Positions 1 to 8,609 are shown, counted from the stretch's first letter. The stretch: 64,000 bases of DNA from RSA9 sp036381195 (GCA_036381195.1 DASVDH010000059.1:1-64000); one strand, 5' to 3'. Notes: generated from the sequence alone by a model not told the origin. A program made the numbers and translations.

Positions 1-92
1 ACACCCGTTCCCATCCCGAACACGGCCGTTAAGCCCCGCAGCGCGGATGGTACTGCCCGGGCGACCGGGTGGGAGAGTACGTCGCCGCCGGC
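1..92 (+). rRNA. rrf: 5S ribosomal RNA, 3' part
   Basis: The first 92 bases match the 3' three quarters of a bacterial 5S rRNA: the conserved ACCCGTTCCCATCCCGAACA loop region, then TGGTACTGC and the GGGAGAGTA segment before the closing GCCGCCGG. The 5' end lies outside the window, so this is the tail of an rRNA operon. The exact 3' end is estimated to within a few bases. No clear U-rich terminator follows. Confidence 0.9.
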
Positions 93-175
93 CAACCACC
101 CTCTCTCCCCCACCACCCACACACCCACCGTGTTGCGCCAAACCACCAAACGGGCGCAGCGATTGCCGGAATCGC

Positions 176-205
176 TTGCCGGAGCTTCAACGCTCGCTCT
201 ACCTT
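176..205 (+). promoter_or_regulatory. Putative promoter of era (TTGCCG-N18-TACCTT)
   Basis: TTGCCG (176-181) and TACCTT (200-205) are separated by 18 nt. Transcription would begin around 212, next to the era ATG at 213, so the mRNA may be leaderless. The -10 resembles others in this window (TATCTT, TAACTT). Inference from motif and position only. Confidence 0.45.
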
Positions 206-212
206 GGATGAC

Positions 213-1217
213 ATGAGCGGCGGCAACACGGAAACGGTCCGGGAGGCCGGGCAGCGCGCCGGCTACGTCGCACTCGTCGGCCGGCCCAACGCCGGCAAGT
301 CGACGCTGCTGAACGCGCTGATCGGTGAGAAGCTGAGCATCGTGACGGCGCGGGCGCAGACCACCCGGCAGCCGATCCTGGGCATCTACACGACGGAGCG
401 GGTCCAGATCATCTTCGTGGATACGCCGGGGCTGCTGGAGCCCGCCTACCTGCTCCAGCAGTCGATGCTCCAGGCGGCGCTGGCGGCGACGCAGGATGCG
501 GACCTCGTCCTGCTCCTCCTGGATGCGACCCGGCCCGACGAGCTTCCCGCCGGAGACGCGCTGGACCTGCTGCGCGCGCGCCGGGCCACGCTGTTCGTCG
601 CCATCAACAAGATCGATGCGGCGCCGGCGGAGGCGGTGGAACGCTTGGCGGCCTGGAGCCGGGAAGCGCTCGGCATCGAGGCGCACCGGATCTCGGCTGC
701 GACGGGGCAGGGCGTGGGCGAGCTGCGCGACACGCTCGCCGAGGCGCTTCCCGCCTCGCCGTTCTTCTACCCGCCGGACGAGATCGCGACGCAGCCGGTC
801 CGCTTCTTCGTCGCGGAGCTGATCCGGGAAACCATCTTCGAGCAGTACCGGGAGGAGATCCCGTACAGCGTCGCCGTGACGATCGCCGAGTTCCGCGAGG
901 CGGAGGAGCCGATCTACATCCGCGCGACCATCCACGTGGAGCGGGACAGCCAGAAGTCGATCCTCATCGGCCGCGGGGGCACCGCGATCCGGAACCTCGG
1001 CTCGGCCGCGCGGGAGAAGATCGAGGCATTCGTCGGCTCGCGGGTGTACCTCGATCTCTGGGTGAAGGTCGCGCCGGGATGGCGGCGGAGGTCCTCGATG
1101 CTCCGCATGCTGGGGTACCCCGTGCCGGAGACGGCGCCCGCCAGCGCGCAGCGGCCCGGCGGCGCGGCCAACCGGCGGGCGGCCGGCCGCAGCCGCACAT
1201 CATCGCAAGGAACGTGA
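213..1217 (+). CDS. era: GTPase Era
   Basis: Essential Ras-like GTPase that binds the 3' end of 16S rRNA and helps mature the 30S subunit. The 334-residue product has an N-terminal G domain: G1 GRPNAGKS, G3 DTPG, G4 NKID and G5 SAATG. A C-terminal KH domain follows, with the signature ILIGRGGTAIRNLG and the closing VAPGWRR. About 35 basic, Ala/Gly/Arg-rich residues extend beyond the usual Era end. The frame is open upstream to 69, but that part overlaps the 5S rRNA and is not Era-like, so ATG 213 is chosen; it has no obvious Shine-Dalgarno, which fits a leaderless message. A Trm112-like gene follows after 7 nt. Confidence 0.96.
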   Translation: MSGGNTETVREAGQRAGYVALVGRPNAGKSTLLNALIGEKLSIVTARAQTTRQPILGIYTTERVQIIFVDTPGLLEPAYLLQQSMLQAALAATQDADLVLLLLDATRPDELPAGDALDLLRARRATLFVAINKIDAAPAEAVERLAAWSREALGIEAHRISAATGQGVGELRDTLAEALPASPFFYPPDEIATQPVRFFVAELIRETIFEQYREEIPYSVAVTIAEFREAEEPIYIRATIHVERDSQKSILIGRGGTAIRNLGSAAREKIEAFVGSRVYLDLWVKVAPGWRRRSSMLRMLGYPVPETAPASAQRPGGAANRRAAGRSRTSSQGT

Positions 1218-1224
1218 GGTCGCC

Positions 1225-1389
1225 ATGCTCGACAAAGAGCTGCTGGAGATTCTGGTCTGCCCGCAGTGCAAGGGGGAGCTCGAGTACCGGACCGAGCCGG
1301 AGGAGCTGGTCTGCCACAGGTGTCGCCTCGTCTTCGAGGTCCGGGACGGCATTCCGATCATGCTACTGGATGAGGCGAAGCCGCTCTGA
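1225..1389 (+). CDS. Trm112-like zinc-ribbon small protein
   Basis: A 54-residue protein starting MLDKELLEILVCPQCKGEL, with a second Cys pair in LVCHRCRLVF and the closing DGIPIMLLDEAKPL. This is the Trm112/YcaR family layout (CPxC, CxxC, then DGIPxMLxxEA). In bacteria this family is a small zinc-ribbon protein often found near lpxK or kdsB; in eukaryotes and archaea Trm112 activates methyltransferases. The bacterial role is not well defined. It starts 7 nt after era and is probably co-transcribed. Easily missed because of its size. Confidence 0.88.
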   Translation: MLDKELLEILVCPQCKGELEYRTEPEELVCHRCRLVFEVRDGIPIMLLDEAKPL

Positions 1390-1658
1390 CCCGGCGCCGG
1401 CGCGGAGCCGCCCGCGGTGGAGCCGGCACGGGGTGCGCCCCTCCGAGCGGGCGAGCCGCCGCTCTCCCCCGCGGCGGCCCGCCGGGTCTGAACCTTGCAA
1501 ACCGCGCCGCCGGGGCGCGGCAGGTCCGTTCGTCGCCACGGAGCCGCGCGCCGCGTTGCCGCCGCGGCCGTGTTCCCGGTCGGGGGCGGCCCGCGACCCG
1601 AGGGCGAGATGATCTTCACGACATCGAAGGGAAGACCCGCGTCGCGGAGGCGGAGGCG

Positions 1659-3827
1659 GTGGTAACGGCAGAACGCGTGGTGAGCTACCTGCGTAGCGAG
1701 GCCGGTCGTCCGCTGAAGGCGAAGGAGCTGGCGCGCGCGCTCGATGTGCCGAAGGCCGAATACGCCGCGTTCCGGGACCTCCTCCGCCGCATGGAGTCGG
1801 AAGGCGCGCTCTACCGGATCCGCCGACAGCGCTACGCCGCTCCCCAGCGCATCAACCTCGTCGCCGGCCGGCTCCAGACGATCCGGAGCGGGGCCGGCTT
1901 CGTGGTGCCCGATGACGGCGGAGCGGACCTCTACATCCCCGTGGAGGGGCTCGGTTCCGCCGTGGACGGGGACCGGGTGATCGCCCGCATCGAGAAGAAG
2001 CGGCGGGGACAGCGCCGTGAGGGCCGCATCATCCGAGTGCTCGAGCGAGGCCGCGAGTCGATCGTGGGCACCTATCATCCGGCGCGAAACTTCGGCTTCG
2101 TGACGCCGGACGACCCCAAGCTGACCCGCGACATCTTCGTGCCCCCGGGGCAGGAGAAGCATGCCGGACCGGGCGACCTCGTGGTCGTCCGCGTGACCTC
2201 GTGGGGAGACGAGCACCTGGGACCTGCGGGCGAGGTGGAGCGCGTGCTCGGTGCGCCCGGGCAGCCCGGCGTGGATGTCCTGGCCGTGATCTACGGGCAC
2301 GGGCTGCCGGTCGAGTTTCCGGCCGAGGTGGAGGCCGAGGCCGAGGCGCTGCGCGAGCGGGGGATCACTGCGGAAGACCTGGAAGGCCGACTCGACCTCC
2401 GCGGGGAGCTGGTCTTCACGATCGACCCGGCGGACGCCAGGGATCACGACGACGCGCTCTCGATCCGCCGAACGGGGGAGGGGTCGTGGGAGGTCGGGAT
2501 CCACATTGCGGACGTGAGCAACTACGTGCCCCCGGGCAGCGCACTGGATGGCGAGGCGTTGCGGCGTGCCACGAGCGTCTACCTCGTGGATCGAGCGATC
2601 CCCATGCTGCCGGAGGCCCTGTCCTCCGACCTCTGCTCGCTCCTGCCGGGCGAGGACCGCCTCGCGCTCTCGCTGCTGATCGAGCTGGACGCGGAAGCGC
2701 GCGTGCTGAAGCGCCGGCTCGCGCGCAGCGTGATCCGTAGCCGTCATCGCCTGTCCTACGATGAGGCCCAGCGCGTGGTGGACGGAGCGGAATCGGTGGA
2801 CCGCGAGACGGATGCGGCACTGCGCGATCTCGTGCGGCTGAGCCGGAAGCTGCGCGCGCTGCGACAGGAGCGTGGCAGCCTGGATTTCGATCTTCCCGAG
2901 GCACGGGTGGTGTTGAACACGCGCGGCGAGCCGACGGACATCCAGCGCGTGCTCCGCCTGGAGAGCCATCGGTTGATCGAGGACTTCATGCTGCTCGCCA
3001 ACGAGACGGTCGCGGCGTGGGCGGCACGGAAGCGGATCCCGTTCATCTACCGCATCCACGAGCGTCCCGATGCGGACCGGATGGCGCAGCTCCGCGAATT
3101 CGTCGCGACCCTCGGCCTGCCGCTCGGCGGCGGCCGGGCGCCGCGACCGAAGGATCTGCAACGGCTACTCGAGGCCGTCCGGGGGAGGCCGGAGGAAGGG
3201 CTGGTCTCGACCGTCGTCCTGCGTTCGATGAAGCAGGCGCGGTACAGCGTGGAGAACGCCGGCCACTTCGGCCTGGCAGCGCGCCACTACACACATTTCA
3301 CGTCGCCGATCCGGCGGTACCCGGACCTGGCAGTGCATCGGCTGGTCGGACAGGCGTTCGTGGACGGCGAGCCGGTGCCCCCCGAGCTCGCCGAGGAGGT
3401 GCTGCCCGGGATCGCGCGCATCAGCAGTGAACGGGAGCGGGTGGCGGTGGAGGCGGAGCGGGACAGCGTCGACCTCAAGAAGGTCGAATTCATGGAGCGG
3501 CATGTCGGCGACACCTTCGCCGGCACCGTCAGCGGGGTCACCGCATTCGGCATCTTCGTCCTGCTCGACGACTACTTCGTCGAAGGGCTGATCCACGTCA
3601 GCTCCCTGGAGGACGACTACTACCAGTACATCGAGGAGGGCTACGCGCTGGTCGGGGAGCGGCAGGGGCGGCGGTTCCGCCTGGGCGATCGCGTGCGCGT
3701 GCGGGTCGCGCGCGTGGACCGCGAGGAGCGGGCGATCGACTTCCTGCTGGTGAACGGGGCGGGTGCCCCGGCGGGCGGCCGGGGCGGCCGGGCATCCAGG
3801 CGCGGGCGGGGGCCGCGAAACGTTTGA
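1659..3827 (+). CDS. rnr: Ribonuclease R
   Basis: 3'-5' exoribonuclease of the RNB/RNase II family that degrades structured RNA processively. The 722-residue product has a winged-helix N-terminus (about 1-65), two cold-shock OB domains (about 70-230), an RNB catalytic domain from about residue 250 and a C-terminal S1 domain (about 625-705). The RNB motif with its metal-binding aspartates, DPADARDHDDALS, is at about 255. A basic Gly/Arg tail ends the protein. The start is GTG 1659, with GGAGG repeats just upstream (1646-1650 and 1652-1656). The 269 nt before it hold no recognised gene. The end overlaps a promoter-like sequence for the next gene. Confidence 0.95.
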   Translation: MVTAERVVSYLRSEAGRPLKAKELARALDVPKAEYAAFRDLLRRMESEGALYRIRRQRYAAPQRINLVAGRLQTIRSGAGFVVPDDGGADLYIPVEGLGSAVDGDRVIARIEKKRRGQRREGRIIRVLERGRESIVGTYHPARNFGFVTPDDPKLTRDIFVPPGQEKHAGPGDLVVVRVTSWGDEHLGPAGEVERVLGAPGQPGVDVLAVIYGHGLPVEFPAEVEAEAEALRERGITAEDLEGRLDLRGELVFTIDPADARDHDDALSIRRTGEGSWEVGIHIADVSNYVPPGSALDGEALRRATSVYLVDRAIPMLPEALSSDLCSLLPGEDRLALSLLIELDAEARVLKRRLARSVIRSRHRLSYDEAQRVVDGAESVDRETDAALRDLVRLSRKLRALRQERGSLDFDLPEARVVLNTRGEPTDIQRVLRLESHRLIEDFMLLANETVAAWAARKRIPFIYRIHERPDADRMAQLREFVATLGLPLGGGRAPRPKDLQRLLEAVRGRPEEGLVSTVVLRSMKQARYSVENAGHFGLAARHYTHFTSPIRRYPDLAVHRLVGQAFVDGEPVPPELAEEVLPGIARISSERERVAVEAERDSVDLKKVEFMERHVGDTFAGTVSGVTAFGIFVLLDDYFVEGLIHVSSLEDDYYQYIEEGYALVGERQGRRFRLGDRVRVRVARVDREERAIDFLLVNGAGAPAGGRGGRASRRGRGPRNV

Positions 3828-3852
3828 CAGCCATGCGAAGTCTTGGTAACTT
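3824..3852 (+). promoter_or_regulatory. Putative promoter (TTGACA-N17-TAACTT) at the rnr 3' end
   Basis: TTGACA (3824-3829) overlaps the rnr stop codon and is followed after exactly 17 nt by TAACTT (3847-3852). Transcription would start near 3859, upstream of the ATG codons at 3890 and 3908 of the GGDEF gene. This argues against the TTG at 3824 as that gene's start. Best -35 match in the window. Confidence 0.6.
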
Positions 3853-3889
3853 CAGCACATTCTCCCCGTTGCCCCGGTTCCCCGGCATC

Positions 3890-4885
3890 ATGCACTCAGC
3901 AGCAGTCATGATCTATCACGCGCCGCGTGGCCGGCAGGTGCCCGGCCTCCTGGCGGAGTTCGCGGCGGCGCGGGGCCTGCGGATCCTCGGCGTCGAAACG
4001 GCCGAGGAAGTGCTGGCGCTCGTCAACCGCAGCTTCCCGGCATGCATCGTGATGGACGGCGGCGTCGGCCAGGGCTGCCAGGAGCTGTGCCGACAACTGA
4101 AGAGCGACGCGTTCACCGCGATCGTGCCGGTGATCTTCCTGGCGCCGGATCCGGCCACCGATGCGGTGCTGCAGGGCCTCGATGCCGGGGCGGACGAGGT
4201 CCTGACGCCGCGCATGGATGCCCGCGAACAACTGCTGCGGATCCAGATGATCCTGCACCGGGCCGACCGGGATGTGAGCGTCAACCCCACGACCCGGCTC
4301 CCCGGGACGGTGCAGATCGAACGGGACATCGCCGAACGCCTGCGCTCCGGCGAGCTCTTCGCCGTCTGCTACGCCGACCTGGACCATTTCAAGGAGTTCA
4401 ACGACCGGTACGGCTACAACGAGGGGGACCGCGTCATCCTGCTGGTCTCGCGGATCCTGCGAGACGTGGTCAAGGCGCACGCGCCGACGGGCTTCATCGG
4501 GCACATCGGCGGCGATGATTTCATCTTCAACGTGCCGCTGGAGAGCATGCGGCCGTGTTGCGAGGAGATCATCGAGATCTTCGACGAGCTGATCCCGTAC
4601 CAGTACGAGGAGCAGGACCGGCGGCTCGGCTACTTCCTGGGTAAGGACCGCCGGGGCAACATCCTGAAGATCCCGCTCATGACGCTTTCGATCGGCGTCG
4701 TGACGAACCAGTACCGACGCTACACCCACACGGCTCGCGTGAGCGAGCTGGCGACGGAGATGAAGGCGTACGCCAAGTCGCTGCCGGGCTCCGTCTACGC
4801 CGTGGACCGGCGACGGGATGTTCCCGTCCCGGCCGTGGCCTCGACGGCGTCCGCGGCAGGCACGGAAGCGGCAGGCCCGACATGA
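3890..4885 (+). CDS. GGDEF-domain protein with degenerate receiver domain
   Basis: Likely diguanylate cyclase-type signalling protein, 331 residues from ATG 3890 (ATG 3908 is equally possible). The first ~125 residues fold like a response-regulator receiver: CIVMDGG supplies a candidate phospho-Asp. The N-terminal acidic pair and the conserved late Lys (here LTPRMD) are missing, so phosphorylation is doubtful. The C-terminal GGDEF domain has YADLDHFKEFNDRYGYNEGD and the signature GGDDF in place of GG(D/E)EF. The upstream RxxD inhibitory site is absent. Whether it makes c-di-GMP cannot be told from sequence. The stop overlaps the next gene by ATGA. Confidence 0.8.
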   Translation: MHSAAVMIYHAPRGRQVPGLLAEFAAARGLRILGVETAEEVLALVNRSFPACIVMDGGVGQGCQELCRQLKSDAFTAIVPVIFLAPDPATDAVLQGLDAGADEVLTPRMDAREQLLRIQMILHRADRDVSVNPTTRLPGTVQIERDIAERLRSGELFAVCYADLDHFKEFNDRYGYNEGDRVILLVSRILRDVVKAHAPTGFIGHIGGDDFIFNVPLESMRPCCEEIIEIFDELIPYQYEEQDRRLGYFLGKDRRGNILKIPLMTLSIGVVTNQYRRYTHTARVSELATEMKAYAKSLPGSVYAVDRRRDVPVPAVASTASAAGTEAAGPT

Positions 4886-5706
4886 ACGTCCGGTGCCCTC
4901 AATGCCACAGCGTGTACCGCGTGGATCCCGAGCGCATCCCGCCGGGCGGCATCCGGGCGAGGTGCTCGCGCTGCAGCGGTACCATGGCGTTGGGCGGCGC
5001 GGGTTCGCCCGCCCGCGCGACGGCGCCGATCCCCGCGGCCGCCGGTGCCGCCGCGGCCAGAGCGCCGGTGCACCCCGCGCCTGCGCACGCGAGGACGGTC
5101 GCTCCGCCGCCGGCCCCGCCCCCGGCACCGGAGCGTCTCCCTGGCCCCGGGGTCATCGGCGCGCCGGCACGCGCCGGCGCTGCGGGCGCTGCGGGCGCTG
5201 CGGGCGCTCCGCGCGCTGCGGGTGCACCAGCGGGTGCAGTCGGTGGTGCGCGGGCTACGGGTGCTAGCAGTCCTACGGGGGCCGCGGGTGCACCAGCGGG
5301 TGCCGCCGGTGCTGCGCGTGCTACGGGCGCTACGAGTGCTCCGGGCGCTACAGGCGCTACTGGGACGACGCCGCTGCGCGGTGCGCCCCCGGCGTCGGCG
5401 CCGCCATCGCGACGGGCGCCCGGGGCCGGCGGGGTGTCGCGGGCCGGGGCGAAGGCCGTGGCTTCCGACCCCGACGAGCGGGCCCGACGGATCGCCCGGG
5501 CGCTGATCTCGGACATCGTCGTCTACCACAAGGACCGCTGCGAGCGCAGCCTGCGGGACGGGACCCTGCGGACCGAGTTCAAGGAGGAGATCCTCAAGAG
5601 CTGGGACGAGTACGTCGAGCAGGTCGGTCTGGAGGTGGCGCGTGGGACCCCCCACTTCCGCGATGCGCTGAACGAGATCCTCGCGCGAGGGCAGAAGGTG
5701 TTCTGA
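4882..5706 (+). CDS. MJ0042-type zinc-ribbon protein with Ala/Gly repeat linker
   Basis: A 274-residue protein of unknown function in three parts. Residues 1-35 form a zinc ribbon (CPQCHSVYRVDPERIPPGG, then CSRCSG), as in the MJ0042/zinc_ribbon_4 family. Residues about 40-195 are low-complexity Ala/Gly/Pro/Thr, including a tandem repeat of a 22-residue unit. The last ~80 residues are helical and charged, with normal composition (SDIVVYHKDRCERSLRDGTL). Similar ribbon-linker-helix proteins occur in deltaproteobacteria and Gemmatimonadota. It is translationally coupled (ATGA) to the GGDEF gene, suggesting a shared signalling role; that link is inference. Confidence 0.75.
   Translation: MNVRCPQCHSVYRVDPERIPPGGIRARCSRCSGTMALGGAGSPARATAPIPAAAGAAAARAPVHPAPAHARTVAPPPAPPPAPERLPGPGVIGAPARAGAAGAAGAAGAPRAAGAPAGAVGGARATGASSPTGAAGAPAGAAGAARATGATSAPGATGATGTTPLRGAPPASAPPSRRAPGAGGVSRAGAKAVASDPDERARRIARALISDIVVYHKDRCERSLRDGTLRTEFKEEILKSWDEYVEQVGLEVARGTPHFRDALNEILARGQKVF
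5218..5349 (+). repeat. 66-bp in-frame tandem duplication
   Basis: Two adjacent 66-nt units (5218-5283 and 5284-5349) share an identical first 20 bases and encode two diverged 22-residue Ala/Gly-rich repeats. Shorter 9-nt GCGGGCGCT repeats lie just upstream (about 5180-5210). All are inside the linker of the zinc-ribbon protein, so length variation would keep the frame. Confidence 0.8.
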
Positions 5707-5815
5707 GGGTCGGGGGCGCTCCGCTCGGGGCGCCGATCGGCCGCGGTGCGGCGTCGTGCGGCGTCCGAGCCGCGCCCGGGACGGGCAGCGGCGCGGACTG
5801 GCCAGGCCGGCGCCG

Positions 5816-5844
5816 TTGCCGCAACCCTGCGGCAGGGTTATATT
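5816..5844 (+). promoter_or_regulatory. Putative prfB promoter (TTGCCG-N17-TATATT)
   Basis: TTGCCG (5816-5821) and TATATT (5839-5844) with a 17-nt spacer lie 71 nt upstream of the prfB ATG. A start point near 5851 gives a leader of about 64 nt. The spacer is almost entirely a perfect palindrome, annotated separately. Confidence 0.6.
5823..5839. promoter_or_regulatory. Perfect palindrome (candidate operator) inside the prfB promoter
   Basis: AACCCTGC-G-GCAGGGTT, an 8-bp perfect inverted repeat around one central base, fills the space between -35 and -10 of the prfB promoter. A dimeric repressor bound here would block RNA polymerase. No bound factor is known; the function is inferred from position and symmetry. 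Confidence 0.5.
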
Positions 5845-5864
5845 TCTCTGGTGGAGAGAGATCG

Positions 5865-5888
5865 GGGGCCGTCCGGCTGGACGGCCCC
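5865..5888 (+). promoter_or_regulatory. Strong hairpin in the prfB leader
   Basis: GGGGCCGTCC, loop GGCT, GGACGGCCCC: ten perfect base pairs in the transcribed leader, 9 nt before the Shine-Dalgarno AGGAGG (5898-5903). No U-tract follows, so it is not a classical terminator. It could stabilise the mRNA or act as an attenuator. Confidence 0.5.
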
Positions 5889-5914
5889 TCGCGTTACAGG
5901 AGGTGTGAGGCGCG

Positions 5915-7022
5915 ATGGCGATCGAGCTGAGAGGGAGACTGGACGACCTGAGAGAGCGCATCGCGGCGCTCGGAGGTCATCTTTGACGTCGAACGCAAGC
6001 GGGAGCGTCTGACGGCGCTCGAGCAGCGGATGGCTACGCCGGGCTTCTGGGACGATGCGGATGCTGCGCGTGGTGCCGTCGCTGAAGTCAAGGAGCTGAA
6101 GGGCTGGGTGGAGCCGTGGGAGGAGCTGTCCGGCAAGGTCGCGGAGCTCGAGGAGCTCGGTGAGCTGCTCGAAGCGGAGTACGATGCCGGCCTCGCCGAG
6201 GAGTGGGCCGCCGAGGTCGGGGTGCTCGAGGACGCGATCGAGCGGCTCGAGCTGCGCAACATGCTCCGCGGGCCGGACGACGGCCGGGATGCGCTGGTGA
6301 CCATCCACCCCGGGGCCGGCGGGACGGAGTCGCAGGACTGGGCGGAGATGCTGCTCCGCATGTACTCGCGCTGGGCGGAGCGGCGCGGCTACGAAGTGGA
6401 GCTGCTGGACTACCAGGCGGGTGAAGAGGCCGGGATCAAGAGCGCGACGCTCGAGGTCCGTGGTCCTCACGCGTACGGCTACCTGAAGGCGGAGAAGGGT
6501 GTGCACCGGCTGGTGCGGATCTCGCCGTTCGATGCGCAGAAGCGGCGGCACACGTCGTTCGCGAGCGTGTTCGTCTACCCGGTGGTGGACGAGGAGATCG
6601 AGATCGAGATCGACGAGAAGGACCTGCGGGTGGACACGTTCCGCTCGTCGGGCGCCGGCGGGCAGCACGTGAACAAGACGAGCTCCGCCGTGCGGATCAC
6701 CCACATCCCGACGGGCATCGTGGTCTCGTGCCAGAACGAGCGCAGCCAGCACCAGAACCGCGCCACGGCGATGAAGATGCTGCGTGCGGCGCTGTACCAG
6801 AGGGAGCTGGAGCGGCGCGAAGCCGAGCGGCAGAAGCTGGAGGCGGAGAAGACGGAGATCGCCTGGGGCAACCAGATCCGGTCTTACGTGTTCCAGCCGT
6901 ACACCATGGTGACGGACCACCGCACGGAGCTGAAGATCTCGGACGTGCAGCGCGTCATGGAAGGGGACCTGGATCCGTTCATCGAGGCGTACCTGAAGGA
7001 ATTCGGGGCCCGTGCGGTTTGA
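5915..7022 (+). CDS. prfB: Peptide chain release factor 2 (programmed +1 frameshift)
   Basis: Class I release factor that reads UGA and UAA. Translation starts at ATG 5915 with AGGAGG upstream, runs 23 codons to an in-frame TGA at 5984-5986, then shifts +1 at CTT (5981-5983) into the frame that ends at 7022, giving 368 residues. The RF2 stop-recognition tripeptide appears in RISPFDAQ and the peptidyl-hydrolysis motif in SGAGGQHVNKT. The domain order is normal for RF2. Regulation is autogenous: low RF2 favours frameshifting and thus more RF2. The internal stop is not a pseudogene sign. lysS follows after 8 nt. Confidence 0.96.
5972..5987 (+). promoter_or_regulatory. RF2 programmed +1 frameshift site
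   Basis: GGAGGT (5972-5977), one codon CAT, then CTT TGA C (5981-5987). The internal Shine-Dalgarno-like element, its distance from the slippery CTT and the following TGA-C context all match the E. coli prfB recoding site. Confidence 0.93.
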
Positions 7023-7030
7023 GGAGCGTG

Positions 7031-8599
7031 ATGGCGGAGCGGGAGAACGCGAGCGAGGGAGCGGGCGTCCGGCAGGAGCGGCAGAGCCAGGCGATCCGCA
7101 CGCGCTACGAAAAGCTGGAGGCGCTGCGGCGCCGGGGGATCGAGCCCTACGCCTATCGGTTCGAGGTCACTGCGGGGACCGCGGATGCGCGGGCCGCGTT
7201 CGAGGCGGCCGAGGCGGCGGGCACGCTGGAGGAAGGACTCGGGCCGGCCGTCCGTCTGGGCGGCCGGCTCGTGGCTTTGCGCAGCCACGGCAAGACGGTG
7301 TTCGCCGACCTCGCGGACCGGCAAGGTCGCATCCAGCTCTACTTCCGCCAGAACGATCTGGGTCCCGAGCGCTTCGGGCTGTTGGATCTCCTGGATCCCG
7401 GCGACTGGCTGGGCGTGGAAGGACGGCTGTTCCGGACCCGCATGGGCGAGGTCACGGTGCGCGCCACGGCGCTCGAGCTGCTGGCGAAGTCGCTACGCCC
7501 ACTGCCGTACGGGAAGGAGGTGGTGGATCCCGCGACGGGCGAGCGGCAGGTGTTCGGCGGGTTCGCGGACATCGAGCAGCGCTACCGGCAGCGGTACGCG
7601 GACCTCGCGGTTCACCCGGAGGTCCGCGAGGTGTTCGTGACCCGGGCGCGGGTGGTGGCGGCGATGCGGCGGTTCCTGGACGAGCGCGGCTTCATCGAGG
7701 TGGAGACGCCCGTGCTGCAGCCGCTGTACGGCGGCGCCTCGGCGCGGCCGTTCATCACGCACCACCGGGCGCTGGACATGCCGTTGTACCTCCGCATCGC
7801 GGACGAGCTGTACCTGAAGCGATTGATCGTCGGCGGGCTGGAGCGGGTGTACGAGATCGGCAAGGACTTCCGCAACGAGGGCATCGACCGGACGCACAAC
7901 CCGGAGTTCACGATGCTCGAGTTCTACCAGGCCTTCGCCGATTACAACGACATGATGGAGCTGGTCGAAGGCCTCCTGGCGACGGTGGTGCGGGAGGTGA
8001 CCGGCGGGCCGCTCCGACTCACGTACCAAGGCGTCGAGCTCGACTTCGCGCCGCCGTATCCGCGACTGCCGTACTTCGAGGCGCTGCGGCGCTACGGCTC
8101 CGTGGACGTCGCGCGTATGGATGACGAGGCGTTGCGGGAGGCGGTTCGCTCGCTCGGCGGCGTGGAGGACGAGGAGGCGCTCAGCCGTCCCAAACTCGTG
8201 GACGAGCTGTTCAAGCGGCTCGTGGAACCCCACCTGGAACAGCCGGTATTCATCACCGACTACCCGCGGGAGCTGTCCCCGCTGGCCAAGCCGAAACGGG
8301 GCGACGCGCGGCTGGTCGAGCGCTTCGAGCTCATGGTGGCGGGGCGCGAGATCGCCAACGCGTTCAGTGAGCTGAACGACCCGCTCGACCAGCGGGAGCG
8401 CTTCGAGGCGCAGGTACGGCTGCGGGAGCAGGGGGACGAGGAAGCCCAGACCTACGACGAAGACTACATCCGGGCGCTGGAATACGGCATGCCGCCGACC
8501 GGAGGCGTCGGGATCGGGGTGGACCGCCTGGTGATGCTGGTGACGGACCAGCCCTCGATCCGTGACGTCATCCTGTTCCCCACCATGAGACCGGAATGA
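7031..8599 (+). CDS. lysS: Lysyl-tRNA synthetase, class II
   Basis: Charges tRNA-Lys with lysine using ATP; cytoplasmic, 522 residues. An N-terminal OB-fold anticodon-binding domain (about 55-160) precedes the class II catalytic core. Motif 2 is FRNEGIDRTHNPEFTMLE and motif 3 lies in PTGGVGIGVDRLVML near the C-terminus, as in LysS. ATG 7031 is chosen because it follows the prfB stop by 8 nt and the N-terminus then matches family length; the frame is open further upstream only inside prfB. The prfB-lysS pairing is the same as in E. coli and supports co-transcription. Confidence 0.97.
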   Translation: MAERENASEGAGVRQERQSQAIRTRYEKLEALRRRGIEPYAYRFEVTAGTADARAAFEAAEAAGTLEEGLGPAVRLGGRLVALRSHGKTVFADLADRQGRIQLYFRQNDLGPERFGLLDLLDPGDWLGVEGRLFRTRMGEVTVRATALELLAKSLRPLPYGKEVVDPATGERQVFGGFADIEQRYRQRYADLAVHPEVREVFVTRARVVAAMRRFLDERGFIEVETPVLQPLYGGASARPFITHHRALDMPLYLRIADELYLKRLIVGGLERVYEIGKDFRNEGIDRTHNPEFTMLEFYQAFADYNDMMELVEGLLATVVREVTGGPLRLTYQGVELDFAPPYPRLPYFEALRRYGSVDVARMDDEALREAVRSLGGVEDEEALSRPKLVDELFKRLVEPHLEQPVFITDYPRELSPLAKPKRGDARLVERFELMVAGREIANAFSELNDPLDQRERFEAQVRLREQGDEEAQTYDEDYIRALEYGMPPTGGVGIGVDRLVMLVTDQPSIRDVILFPTMRPE

Positions 8600-8609
8600 A
8601 GGGGCGGCC

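Noticed and set aside
1390..1658. Possible structured RNA between the Trm112-like gene and rnr
   Set aside because: Very GC-rich with many chance stems, but no match to SRP, RNase P, tmRNA or 6S landmarks.
1200..3161. Long minus-strand frame (653 codons) opposite rnr
   Set aside because: Antisense shadow caused by high GC; Arg/His/Leu-rich translation with no domain, while the + strand encodes a clear RNase R.
3824..3889. TTG 3824 as the start of the GGDEF gene
   Set aside because: It lies inside the -35 of a good promoter; downstream ATG codons fit the receiver-like domain better.
5915..5986. prfB as a frameshifted pseudogene
   Set aside because: The stop lies in the canonical RF2 recoding context with the internal Shine-Dalgarno-like element at correct spacing.
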